Assembly: GCF_002072105.2 (NCBI RefSeq)
Contig: NZ_MTBC01000003.1
Span: 62,001 to 126,000, forward strand
Length of the DNA stretch: 64,000 bases
Direction of reading: 5' to 3'
Source: Croceivirga radicis
GTDB taxonomy: Bacteria > Bacteroidota > Bacteroidia > Flavobacteriales > Flavobacteriaceae
The translations under genes and the position numbers were made by a program. Position 1 is the stretch's first letter, and each line of letters starts with the position of its first letter. The notes below the pieces were generated by a model. The model did not search any database and was not told the origin of the DNA. It saw only the letters and a list, made by a program, of their open reading frames with translations. Shown here in pieces: positions 33,620-43,080 of this stretch.

Positions 33620-36481
33620 ATGATTAACTACGAAGAAAATATTGAAGTTCGCGGAGCCCGCGTTCACAATTTAAGAAACATTGATGTTACCATTCCTAGA
33701 GATAAATTGGTTGTTATAACCGGTTTAAGCGGAAGTGGTAAATCTTCATTGGCTTTTGATACAATATACGCAGAAGGCCAAAGGAGATACATAGAAACTT
33801 TCTCTGCCTATGCCAGACAATTTCTTGGTGGTCTTGAGCGGCCAGATGTAGATAAGATTGATGGTTTGTCTCCGGTAATTGCTATTGAACAGAAAACAAC
33901 ATCCAAATCTCCTAGATCTACGGTGGGCACCATAACCGAAATTTATGATTTTTTACGTTTGTTGTTCGCTAGGGTCGGAGATGCCTACAGTTACGCAACT
34001 GGCGAAAAAATGGTTAGCTACAGCGATGAGCAAATTAAAACGTTGATTACCGAGAGCTATGCCAACAAGAAAATCAATGTATTGGCCCCAATAATTAAAT
34101 CTAGGAAAGGACATTATCGTGAACTTTTTGAACAAATTGGCAAACAGGGGTTTGTAAAAGTTCGTGTAGATGGAGAGGTCAAGGATATTGTTAAGGGCAT
34201 GAAAGTAGATCGTTACAAAACCCACGACATAGAAATTGTAATAGACCGTTTAAAGGTAGGACAAGGCGAGGATTTTGATAAACGATTAATGGAGACCATT
34301 AATACCGCAATGTACAGTGGTAACAATGTGTTAATGGTATTAGAAGAAGGAACTGATGAACCTAGATATTTTAGTAGGGACTTAATGTGCCCCTCTTCTG
34401 GCATTAGTTACCCTACTCCAGAACCCAATACGTTTTCTTTTAATTCTCCAAAAGGAATGTGCCCAGAATGCAATGGCTTAGGACATGTTTTTGAGGTAAA
34501 TGAGAAAAAAATTATTCCAAATAGTAAGCTTTCGATTAAAAGCGGTGGTTTTGCGCCTTTGGGAAATTACAAGAAATCATGGGCCTTTAAGCAGTTAGAA
34601 ACTATTGCTCAGCGCTACAATTTTAACTTGGATACACCAATTACGGATATTCCACAAGAGGCAATGGACGTAATTTTAAATGGTGGTAAAGAAAGTTTTT
34701 CTGTCAATTCTAAAACGCTAGGTGTTAAACGCGACTACAAAATTGATTATGAGGGAATTTCGAATTTTATAAAAGCGCAATATAACGAAGCCAATAGTAC
34801 GTCTATAAAGCGGTGGGCCAAGGAATATATGGATAAGGTACCTTGCCCTACTTGTGAAGGAGCACGTTTACGCAAAGAATCTTTATATTTTAAAGTCGGT
34901 GAAAAAAATATTGCCCAATTGGCACATATGGACATTGCTGAGTTGGCTAACTTTTTTACCACGTTTGAACAATCTTTGAGCGGTAATCAGAAAAAAATTG
35001 CCGAAGAAATTGTTAAAGAAATACGAACCCGTATTCAATTTTTATTGGATGTTGGTCTAGATTACCTTTCTCTAAACAGAGGATCTAAAACGCTTTCTGG
35101 TGGCGAAGCTCAAAGAATTAGATTAGCAACACAGATTGGTTCTCAATTGGTTGGCGTTCTTTACATTTTAGACGAACCCAGTATTGGATTACACCAACGG
35201 GACAATGAACGCTTAATTAATTCTTTAGTTTCGTTGAGAGATATAGGAAATTCAGTTATTGTGGTAGAACATGACAAGGATATGATTGAGGCCGCAGACC
35301 ATGTAATAGATATTGGGCCCAAAGCAGGCAAACATGGCGGTACAATTATTTCTGAAGGTCCACCAAAAGAATTAAAACTACACCAAACCCTTACAGCCCA
35401 ATACATCACTGGGAAAATGGAAATTCCAGTTCCAGAAAAAAGACGTAAAGGCACGGGTAAAAACATTACACTTACAGGATGTACCGGTAACAACCTTAAA
35501 AATGTAACGGTTAAATTCCCATTAGGTAAAATGATTGGTGTAACCGGTGTTTCCGGCAGTGGAAAGTCAACTTTAATAAACGAGACCCTCTACCCTATCA
35601 TGAACGCACATTACTTTAATGGCGTTAAAAAACCAATGCCCTACAAATCCATAAAAGGATTGGAACACATAGATAAGGTCATAGATATAAACCAATCACC
35701 TATAGGCCGTACACCAAGATCTAACCCAGCCACATATACCGGGGTTTTTAGTGAAATACGTTCATTGTTCGCAAAGACAACAGAGGCAACCATACGTGGT
35801 TACAAACCTGGTAGGTTCAGCTTCAACGTTGCCGGCGGACGCTGTGAAACCTGTATGGGTGGTGGTCTAAAGGTAATAGAAATGAACTTTTTGCCAGATG
35901 TCTATGTGGAGTGCGAAACCTGTAACGGCAAACGGTTTAATAGAGAAACTTTAGAAATCAGGTATAAAGGAAAATCCATAGCAGACGTTTTGGAAATGAC
36001 AATTAATGAAGCTGTAGATTTCTTTGAACATATTCCTAAGATTTTCAGAAAATTAAAAACTTTAAAAGATGTAGGTTTGGGCTACATAAGTTTAGGGCAA
36101 CAATCTACCACACTTTCTGGTGGAGAAGCCCAGCGTGTAAAATTGGCCACTGAACTATCTAAAAGAGATACCGGAAATACCTTTTATATTTTGGACGAGC
36201 CCACCACTGGTTTACATTTTGAGGACATCCGTGTGCTGATGGAAGTTTTAGATAAATTGGTAGACAAAGGAAATACGGTATTGGTCATTGAACATAATCT
36301 AGATGTAATAAAAATGGTAGATTACATTATAGACATTGGATATGAAGGTGGCAAGGGTGGTGGCGATGTTGTCGCCAATGGCACACCGGAACAAGTTGTA
36401 AAAAACACTAAAAGTTATACGGCTAAATTCTTAAAAAAAGAACTAGAACTAGCCAAAAAGAATATTGCAAAAGCAAGTTAA
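33620..36481 (+). CDS. uvrA: Excinuclease ABC subunit A
   Basis: A 953-residue damage-recognition ATPase of nucleotide excision repair. Two ABC modules are present: Walker A GLSGSGKSS (35-43) and GVSGSGKSTL in the second half, with two LSGGEAQR signatures and the Walker B motifs LYILDEPSIGLHQ and FYILDEPTTGLHFE. The UvrB-binding domain (RKGHYRELFEQIGKQGFVKV) is present, so this is a true UvrA and not UvrA2. The C-terminal zinc module keeps all four cysteines (CETCMGG and CETCNGK). The first zinc module reads C257-P-S-S260 where C-x-x-C is usual, though C281 and C284 remain. ATG 33620 was preferred to TTG 33596, which adds eight non-homologous residues. Confidence 0.97.
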   Translation: MINYEENIEVRGARVHNLRNIDVTIPRDKLVVITGLSGSGKSSLAFDTIYAEGQRRYIETFSAYARQFLGGLERPDVDKIDGLSPVIAIEQKTTSKSPRSTVGTITEIYDFLRLLFARVGDAYSYATGEKMVSYSDEQIKTLITESYANKKINVLAPIIKSRKGHYRELFEQIGKQGFVKVRVDGEVKDIVKGMKVDRYKTHDIEIVIDRLKVGQGEDFDKRLMETINTAMYSGNNVLMVLEEGTDEPRYFSRDLMCPSSGISYPTPEPNTFSFNSPKGMCPECNGLGHVFEVNEKKIIPNSKLSIKSGGFAPLGNYKKSWAFKQLETIAQRYNFNLDTPITDIPQEAMDVILNGGKESFSVNSKTLGVKRDYKIDYEGISNFIKAQYNEANSTSIKRWAKEYMDKVPCPTCEGARLRKESLYFKVGEKNIAQLAHMDIAELANFFTTFEQSLSGNQKKIAEEIVKEIRTRIQFLLDVGLDYLSLNRGSKTLSGGEAQRIRLATQIGSQLVGVLYILDEPSIGLHQRDNERLINSLVSLRDIGNSVIVVEHDKDMIEAADHVIDIGPKAGKHGGTIISEGPPKELKLHQTLTAQYITGKMEIPVPEKRRKGTGKNITLTGCTGNNLKNVTVKFPLGKMIGVTGVSGSGKSTLINETLYPIMNAHYFNGVKKPMPYKSIKGLEHIDKVIDINQSPIGRTPRSNPATYTGVFSEIRSLFAKTTEATIRGYKPGRFSFNVAGGRCETCMGGGLKVIEMNFLPDVYVECETCNGKRFNRETLEIRYKGKSIADVLEMTINEAVDFFEHIPKIFRKLKTLKDVGLGYISLGQQSTTLSGGEAQRVKLATELSKRDTGNTFYILDEPTTGLHFEDIRVLMEVLDKLVDKGNTVLVIEHNLDVIKMVDYIIDIGYEGGKGGGDVVANGTPEQVVKNTKSYTAKFLKKELELAKKNIAKAS

Positions 36482-36484
36482 GAT

Positions 36485-37171
36485 ATGCGTACAGAAAAAC
36501 ACCACAAAGGTTGGAACGAAATTAAAACGAATGACTCTTGGGCCCTTTTTAAAATAATGGGCGAATTTGTAAATGGATTTGAAAAAATGAGCCAAATAGG
36601 GCCATGTGTTTCCATTTTTGGAAGCGCTAGGACAAAACCGGGGGCTCCTTTTTATGAATTAGCGGTAGATACCGCCAAGAAAATTGCAGAAGCCGGTTAT
36701 GGTGTTATAACCGGTGGTGGTCCAGGTATAATGGAAGCAGGTAACAAAGGTGCAAATTTGGCAGGCGGTACTTCTGTTGGTTTAAACATAGATTTACCGT
36801 TTGAACAGCATGACAATCCTTTTATAGACCCGGACAAAAGTTTAGATTTTGATTACTTTTTTGTAAGAAAGGTAATGTTTGTGAAGTATTCTCAAGGTTT
36901 TGTGGTTATGCCAGGTGGTTTTGGAACGTTAGATGAACTTTTTGAGGCTATGACCTTAATCCAAACCAACAAAATCCATAAATTTCCTATTATATTAGTG
37001 GGAACCGATTTTTGGTCGGGCTTGGTAGACTGGATAAAGAATACTATGTTAACGGTTAAAAATATAAGTCCGCAAGATTTAGATTTAATAAAGATAGTAG
37101 ATACAGCGGATGAAGTGGTAGAAATCATAGACGCTTTTTACAAAGGCAATACCCTTAGCCCTAATTTTTAA
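36485..37171 (+). CDS. LOG family (lysine decarboxylase-like) nucleotide phosphoribohydrolase
   Basis: A 228-residue Rossmann-like LOG protein (TIGR00730). The conserved motif PGGFGTLDE sits at 143-151, and GGGPGIMEAGNKGA supplies the phosphate-binding loop. Members cleave cytokinin or nucleotide 5'-monophosphates to base plus ribose 5-phosphate. The older label lysine decarboxylase is generally wrong. The ATG is three bases after the uvrA stop, so the two are co-transcribed and possibly coupled. The link to repair is unexplained; nucleotide salvage after excision is one idea only. Confidence 0.9.
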   Translation: MRTEKHHKGWNEIKTNDSWALFKIMGEFVNGFEKMSQIGPCVSIFGSARTKPGAPFYELAVDTAKKIAEAGYGVITGGGPGIMEAGNKGANLAGGTSVGLNIDLPFEQHDNPFIDPDKSLDFDYFFVRKVMFVKYSQGFVVMPGGFGTLDELFEAMTLIQTNKIHKFPIILVGTDFWSGLVDWIKNTMLTVKNISPQDLDLIKIVDTADEVVEIIDAFYKGNTLSPNF

Positions 37172-37180
37172 TTCCAATTT

Positions 37181-40033
37181 TTGGTTATACGTTTGGTAAG
37201 ACAGTTTTCATTTATAGTTTTTTGTTTGGTTGCTATGGCGGTTACTGCCCAGCATACCAATAATATTAGTGCTATTTTAAAAGACTCTACCAAGGTAATA
37301 TCCATTAAGCAAAATTTTAGGTATTTCAACAACTCTCAGGATACGTTGAATACGCTATATTTTAATGATTGGAACAATGCCTACAGCAGCAATACCACAG
37401 CGTTATCTAAGCGTTTTGGTGAAGATTTTGACCGTAGGTTACACTTGGCAAAACCCCACGAAAGGGGCTTTACCAAAATAACTTACATAAAAGATAGTGC
37501 AAACACCAACATTTCTTGGGACAGAACCGTACACGCTGATATTTTAAAAATTGAATTAAAAAAGCCACTACCCCCTAACCAAACTGTTGAACTCAACTTT
37601 AGGTATTTGCTCCGTTTACCCGAAGCAAAATTTACGGGTTATGGACACAGAAATGACGGCGGGTATTATTTAAAAGATTGGTATTTAACACCTGCTGTTT
37701 ATGATGGGGAATGGCACCTATATCCCAACAAGGGTTTAGAAGATTTATATACGGAGGTTATGGATACCAGAATAGACTTAACGTTTCCTCCTAACCTATA
37801 TTTTGCCAGTAATTTCAAGTACCAAAATGTTAGCAAGTTTCCACAAGGACAAAATGTGGCCCTTTCTGCCATAAAGCGTAAAAATGCTGTAGTTATTCTT
37901 GATAAAACAAAGGCGTTTACTACTCATATTACCCCTTATCTTCAAGTTACCACAGATTTAGATGCTGTTAGGTATGATGAAATTGCCCAAGGTATATCCA
38001 TAAACCGTATCAATAAATATATTACGGACAATTTAGGGCAATATCCTCATGGCAACCTGCTGGTAAGCTCTTATGAGTATAAGAAAAATCCACTTTATGG
38101 TCTAAATCAACTACCTTCTTTTATAAGACCTTATGATGAGCAATTTCAATTTGAAATGGCATACCTAAAGACCAGTTTAAATAGCTTTTTGGAGGAAACG
38201 TTGTTCATGGATCCTAGAAAAGAAAGATGGGTTAATGATGCTATTGCAAATTATTTGACCATAAAGTTTGTAGAGGAGTTTTATCCAGACCAAAAATTGA
38301 TTGGGAAACTTGCCAATATTTGGGGAGTAAAGGGTTTTCATTTGGCCAAAATGGATTTTAATGAGCAGTATACGTTACTACAAATGTTACCCTCTAGGAG
38401 CAACATTGATCAAAGCCTTACCACACCAAACGATTCGCTCATAAAATTCAATCAAAAAATAGCCAATAGATACAAGGCCGGGTCTGGTTTGGCCTATTTG
38501 GCCAATTATATTGGAAAAGAACGGGTAGACAGTACAATTATAGATTTTTATAATGTTCATAAGTTAGCTAGTAGAACCAATGTAAGTGATTTTGAGGCGG
38601 TTTTAACAGCTTGCTCAGATGATGATGTGTCGTGGTTTTTTAATGAGTACGTGAAGACCAGAGCTAAGATTGACTTTAAAATAAAAAATCTTAAAAAAAC
38701 AGAAGATTCTGTAACCTTTACCTTAAAAAACAAGACAGGAACAAATGTACCTATTAGTCTATTTGGTTTAAAAAACGATACGGTTGTTGCTAAGTATTGG
38801 TTTAAAGATATAGATACGAGTAGAACCATTACCCTACCCAGAGCTGGTGCGGAGAAATTGGTATTGAATTACGACCAAAAAATTCCAGAATTTAATCAAA
38901 GGGATAATTGGAAAACCTTAAACGGTTTTTTTAGCAGCAATAAAAAATTAAAGTTTACTTTTTTCAAGGATACGGAGAACCCATATTACAATCAAGTCTT
39001 TTACGTGCCCATTGCCAATTTTAATATTTATGATGGGCTAACTCCAGGTTTAAGACTTTACAACAAACCTTTTCTAGAGCGTCCTTTTACGTATGACATC
39101 TCGCCTACCTATTCCTTTGCAGAAAAAACAATGGTGGGCAGGGCAAGCCTTAGGTATAGAAAATATCATGGTAAATCTGGTCTATATGTATCCAATTACG
39201 GCGTATCTGGTGGCACTTCGCATTTTCAAGAAAACTCTAGATTTAGCACCTTAACGCCATTTATGAGTTTTGCATGGCGCCCAGAAGATTTACGTTCCAA
39301 CAAAAGGCAAATACTAACCCTAAGACATAGAAACGTATTTAGAAATATAGGTGAGAACGTTTTGCGAAATGATGACATAGATCTAGATCTAGAAAATAAT
39401 CCAGATTATAGTGTATTTAACGCCCGTTATTTAAATTACAACAACAATTTAATTAATTATCGGTCTGGAACTATTGACTTTCAGCATGCTGCACAGTTTA
39501 CAAAAGTATCGGTTGAATTAGAGTATAGACGCTTATTTGAAAGTAACCGACAATTAAATCTACGCTTTTTTGCAGGTAAATTTATTAGAAACAAGACCAA
39601 TTCAGATTTTTTCAGTTTTGCGTTAGACCGCCCTACGGATTACATGTTTGACCTAAACTACCTTGGCCGCTCAGAGTCTTCTGGCTTAACCAGTCAACAG
39701 ATAATTATTGCAGAAGGGGGCTTTAAAACACAATACGAAGATCAATTTGGTAGCGATTGGATTGCAACCTTAAACGGAAGTATTAATGTCTGGAGGTGGA
39801 TAGAACTGTATGGCGATGTAGGATTTATTGCAGATAGAGGTGAATCTGCATGGTTTGCGTATGACTCTGGAGTCCGTCTTAATTTAGTAACGGATTATTT
39901 TGAATTATATCTACCGGTTTATAGCAATAAAGGTTGGGAAATTGCCCAGCCAGAGTATGAAAAATCTATTCGATTCATAGTTACGGTAAGTCCAAAAACA
40001 TTGATTGGTTTATTTACCAGAAAATGGTTTTAA
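37181..40033 (+). CDS. Catalytically degenerate M1-peptidase-like protein fused to a predicted outer-membrane barrel
   Basis: A 950-residue exported protein; signal peptide to about residue 23 (AVTAQ). The start is TTG (37181, or 37193); no ATG lies upstream of the signal. Residues about 30-480 follow an M1 aminopeptidase: a beta-rich N-domain, then WVNDAIANY (350-358) in place of WLNEGFATY. At the expected HExxH position are K330-T-S-L-N334, the zinc-ligand Glu is D353, and GAMEN is replaced by YGLNQLPSF. The zinc site is therefore lost. Residues about 600-950 are predicted beta strands with alternating aromatic residues, ending TRKWF, as in an outer-membrane barrel. It would act as a binding or transport module, not a peptidase. 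Confidence 0.75.
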   Translation: MVIRLVRQFSFIVFCLVAMAVTAQHTNNISAILKDSTKVISIKQNFRYFNNSQDTLNTLYFNDWNNAYSSNTTALSKRFGEDFDRRLHLAKPHERGFTKITYIKDSANTNISWDRTVHADILKIELKKPLPPNQTVELNFRYLLRLPEAKFTGYGHRNDGGYYLKDWYLTPAVYDGEWHLYPNKGLEDLYTEVMDTRIDLTFPPNLYFASNFKYQNVSKFPQGQNVALSAIKRKNAVVILDKTKAFTTHITPYLQVTTDLDAVRYDEIAQGISINRINKYITDNLGQYPHGNLLVSSYEYKKNPLYGLNQLPSFIRPYDEQFQFEMAYLKTSLNSFLEETLFMDPRKERWVNDAIANYLTIKFVEEFYPDQKLIGKLANIWGVKGFHLAKMDFNEQYTLLQMLPSRSNIDQSLTTPNDSLIKFNQKIANRYKAGSGLAYLANYIGKERVDSTIIDFYNVHKLASRTNVSDFEAVLTACSDDDVSWFFNEYVKTRAKIDFKIKNLKKTEDSVTFTLKNKTGTNVPISLFGLKNDTVVAKYWFKDIDTSRTITLPRAGAEKLVLNYDQKIPEFNQRDNWKTLNGFFSSNKKLKFTFFKDTENPYYNQVFYVPIANFNIYDGLTPGLRLYNKPFLERPFTYDISPTYSFAEKTMVGRASLRYRKYHGKSGLYVSNYGVSGGTSHFQENSRFSTLTPFMSFAWRPEDLRSNKRQILTLRHRNVFRNIGENVLRNDDIDLDLENNPDYSVFNARYLNYNNNLINYRSGTIDFQHAAQFTKVSVELEYRRLFESNRQLNLRFFAGKFIRNKTNSDFFSFALDRPTDYMFDLNYLGRSESSGLTSQQIIIAEGGFKTQYEDQFGSDWIATLNGSINVWRWIELYGDVGFIADRGESAWFAYDSGVRLNLVTDYFELYLPVYSNKGWEIAQPEYEKSIRFIVTVSPKTLIGLFTRKWF

Positions 40034-40190
40034 ATTATATTATTCGCAATAAACCCTTATCAAACCAAGGTTGAATTATTGAATGCTTATTTTATAGAGG
40101 TATATATTATAATTTTATCATTTTATTAGGGTTCATTCTACTAGTTTTTCATGTCAAAATTTATTACTTTCGCAAAAAAGTACCATATAC

Positions 40191-42602
40191 ATGAATACAG
40201 ACCCAAAAACCAGTAGCGAAATTTCTTTTGATGATTTTAAAAGTCAAATCCTAAACGATTATCGCGTGGCGGTAACCAGTAGGGAATGTAGTTTATTGGG
40301 AAGAAGGGAAGTATTGACCGGGAAGGCAAAATTCGGAATATTTGGCGATGGCAAAGAATTACCGCAATTGGCCATGGCCAGGGCTTTTCATGATGGTGAT
40401 TTTAGAAGTGGATATTACAGGGACCAAACATTTATGATGGCTTTAGGAGAGTTAACCCCAAAAGCTTTTTTTCATGGACTATATGCTACCACTGATATTG
40501 AAAAAGAACCCATGAGCGCAGGTAGGCAAATGGGCGGCCACTTTGTGACACATAGTATACAAGAAGATGGTTCTTGGAAAAACTTAACAGAACAACCCAA
40601 CAGTAGTGCAGATATTTCTTGTACTGCTGGCCAAATGCCTAGGTTATTGGGGTTAGCGCAAGCATCTAAAATATTTAGAAACGTAAAAGGTATTGACCAA
40701 ACCAACTTTTCTAATAATGGAAATGAAGTAGCTTGGGGTACCATTGGTAATGCCAGTACTAGTGAAGGTCATTTCTTTGAAACATTAAATGCAGCAGGGG
40801 TTTTACAAGTGCCTATGGTAATCAGCGTTTGGGACGATGATTACGGCATCTCCGTACCTGCAAAATATCACACTACAAAAAGTGATATTTCAGAAGTCTT
40901 AAAAGGCTTTCAAAGAGACGAGGAAAATGAAGGGTATGAAATATTAAAAGTTCGTGGTTGGGATTATACCGCATTAATACATACCTATGAAAATGCAAGT
41001 GACATTGCCAGAGAAGAGCATGTACCCATTTTAATACACGTTACTGAACTAACACAACCGCAAGGACACTCCACCTCTGGGTCTCATGAACGCTATAAAA
41101 GTGCCGAACGTTTAGAATGGGAAAAGGAAAATGATTGCAACAAGCGTTTCAAAGAATGGATATTGGCCAATAATATTGCAGACGAAACTGAACTTAAGGA
41201 ATTAGAAAAGTCTTGCAAGCAAGCTGTTAGAAGCGCTAAAAAGGAGGCATGGTCAGAATTTTTGGCCCCAATAATTGCCACTAAGAAAGAATTGGTACAA
41301 CATTTAGATAAATTAGCCGCAGAAAGCAGCAATAAGGTTTTTATTCAAAAATTAAAAAATGATTTAATTGCGATAGAAGAACCAATTAAAAAGAATATTG
41401 CGAGTATTGCTAGAACGGCATTACGTTATGTTATTGGAGAAAACACACCTTCTAAGCAAAATTTTGTTGATTGGTTAAACAAGTATCTGGCAAACAAGCA
41501 AGAAGAATATAGTTCTCACTTATATAATGGATACAACCAAAAAGCTACAGATGTAAAAGCCATTATACCACAATACGATGATGAGGCAGAAATGGTAGAT
41601 GGTAGGATCATTGTGAGGGATAATTTTGACAAGCTTTTTGAAAAATATCCGAACACTTTAGTATTTGGAGAAGATGTTGGAAATATTGGTGATGTTAACC
41701 AAGGATTAGAAGGTCTTCAAGAAAAATATGGAGAACTTAGAATAGCAGACACTGGTATTAGAGAAACCACTATTGTTGGCCAAGGTATTGGATTGGCCTT
41801 GAGAGGTTTAAGACCTATAGCCGAAATACAATATCTAGACTACATTCTTTATGGCCTGCAAACATTAAGTGATGATTTGGCTACATTAAGCTACCGTACG
41901 GTAGGTAAACAGGTGGCTCCGCTTATTATCCGTACCAGAGGACACCGTTTAGAAGGTATATGGCATTCTGGCTCGCAAATGGGAGGCCTGGTTCATTTAT
42001 TAAGAGGAATGAATATTTTAGTTCCTAGAAACATGACACAAGCAGCTGGATTTTACAACACCCTTCTAGCCTGTAACGAACCTGCTTTAGTAATTGAAAG
42101 CTTAAACGGATATCGTCTAAAGGAGAAAAAACCTAACAATTTGGGTAATTATAGGACGCCAATCGGTAAAGTGGAAACCATTAAAACAGGTAAAGATATT
42201 ACGGTGCTGTCTTATGGTTCAACTTTACGTATTGTGGAGCAAGCTGCCAAAGAATTAATGGCTTTGGGTATAGACGTAGAAGTTATAGATGCCCAATCGT
42301 TATTGCCCTTTGATCTTGAACATGATTGTGTTAAGAGTCTTGAAAAAACCAACAGGCTTCTAATAATAGATGAAGATGTACCTGGTGGCTGTTCAGCTTA
42401 TTTAATGCAAGAAATTTTAGAAAAGCAAGGAGGTTACCAATATCTAGATAGCGCCCCACAAACCTTAACTGCAAAGGCTCACAGGCCAGCGTATGCTACG
42501 GATGGTGATTACTTTTCTAAACCGAGCTTAGAAGATATTGTAGAAAAAGTGTATGCTATTATGCACGAAGCTTCCCCTAAAAAGTTTCCAAAATTGAGAT
42601 AG
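40191..42602 (+). CDS. Fused alpha/beta E1 of a branched-chain 2-oxoacid dehydrogenase-type complex
   Basis: An 803-residue thiamine-diphosphate enzyme joining both E1 subunits. The alpha part (about 1-420) has RQMGGHF, the TPP motif NASTSEGHFFETLNAAG, and VWDDDYGISVP. The beta part starts about 465 with VFGEDVGNIGDVNQGL, and has ADTGIRETTIVGQGIGLAL, TRGHRLEG, and DEDVPGGCSAY toward the end. It decarboxylates branched-chain 2-oxoacids and transfers the acyl group to an E2 lipoyl protein; no E2 or E3 gene is nearby. The single-chain layout is usual in Bacteroidota. It is preceded by a 157-base spacer and stands as its own unit. Confidence 0.93.
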   Translation: MNTDPKTSSEISFDDFKSQILNDYRVAVTSRECSLLGRREVLTGKAKFGIFGDGKELPQLAMARAFHDGDFRSGYYRDQTFMMALGELTPKAFFHGLYATTDIEKEPMSAGRQMGGHFVTHSIQEDGSWKNLTEQPNSSADISCTAGQMPRLLGLAQASKIFRNVKGIDQTNFSNNGNEVAWGTIGNASTSEGHFFETLNAAGVLQVPMVISVWDDDYGISVPAKYHTTKSDISEVLKGFQRDEENEGYEILKVRGWDYTALIHTYENASDIAREEHVPILIHVTELTQPQGHSTSGSHERYKSAERLEWEKENDCNKRFKEWILANNIADETELKELEKSCKQAVRSAKKEAWSEFLAPIIATKKELVQHLDKLAAESSNKVFIQKLKNDLIAIEEPIKKNIASIARTALRYVIGENTPSKQNFVDWLNKYLANKQEEYSSHLYNGYNQKATDVKAIIPQYDDEAEMVDGRIIVRDNFDKLFEKYPNTLVFGEDVGNIGDVNQGLEGLQEKYGELRIADTGIRETTIVGQGIGLALRGLRPIAEIQYLDYILYGLQTLSDDLATLSYRTVGKQVAPLIIRTRGHRLEGIWHSGSQMGGLVHLLRGMNILVPRNMTQAAGFYNTLLACNEPALVIESLNGYRLKEKKPNNLGNYRTPIGKVETIKTGKDITVLSYGSTLRIVEQAAKELMALGIDVEVIDAQSLLPFDLEHDCVKSLEKTNRLLIIDEDVPGGCSAYLMQEILEKQGGYQYLDSAPQTLTAKAHRPAYATDGDYFSKPSLEDIVEKVYAIMHEASPKKFPKLR

Positions 42603-42698
42603 AACACTTTTTGGCTACTAGTATTATTGGGGTTTTGTTTTTAAAATAAACCATTTGTTATTAAATTTGGTAAAGACCAATTAAAAACCCCTCTACTA

Positions 42699-43076
42699 AT
42701 GAAAAACGCTTTTACCAAAGATTTAGGTTTAGCTTTATTAAGAGTTGTTCCCTCCCTTATGATGATGTCTCATGGGCTACCAAAACTACAGAAGATGCTT
42801 TCTGGAGATTTTGCCTTTGCTAATCCCTTAGGAATTGGGGAAGCACCCTCATTATTTCTAGCAGTTGTTGGAGAATTTATTGCTCCAATCTTTATCATTC
42901 TAGGATTCAAAACCAGGTTTGCAACTATACCTGTAATCATTACTATGTTGGTAGCGGTATTTATAGTACATGGTGCAGATCCGTTTGGCAAGAAAGAATT
43001 GCCATTTTTGTATGCAATTGTTTTTATAGTAATTGCATTGGTTGGCCCTGGTAAATTTGGTATTGACAAGAAATAA
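42699..43076 (+). CDS. DoxX family membrane protein
   Basis: A 125-residue DoxX protein with four hydrophobic segments: LALLRVVPSLMMMSHGLPKL, LFLAVVGEFIAPIFIILGFK, FATIPVIITMLVAVFIVHG, and LYAIVFIVIALVGPGKFGID. Members are small integral inner-membrane proteins, some linked to redox or thiosulfate handling; the role of this type is not established. A TAAATTTG box (42662-42669) upstream could serve as -7 element. It converges on holA with four bases between the stops. Confidence 0.88.
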   Translation: MKNAFTKDLGLALLRVVPSLMMMSHGLPKLQKMLSGDFAFANPLGIGEAPSLFLAVVGEFIAPIFIILGFKTRFATIPVIITMLVAVFIVHGADPFGKKELPFLYAIVFIVIALVGPGKFGIDKK

Positions 43077-43080
43077 TCTG

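Noticed and set aside
37181-40033. The M1/barrel gene as a pseudogene
   Set aside because: A 950-codon frame without stops or frameshifts and a well-formed signal peptide argue for a working protein with changed function.
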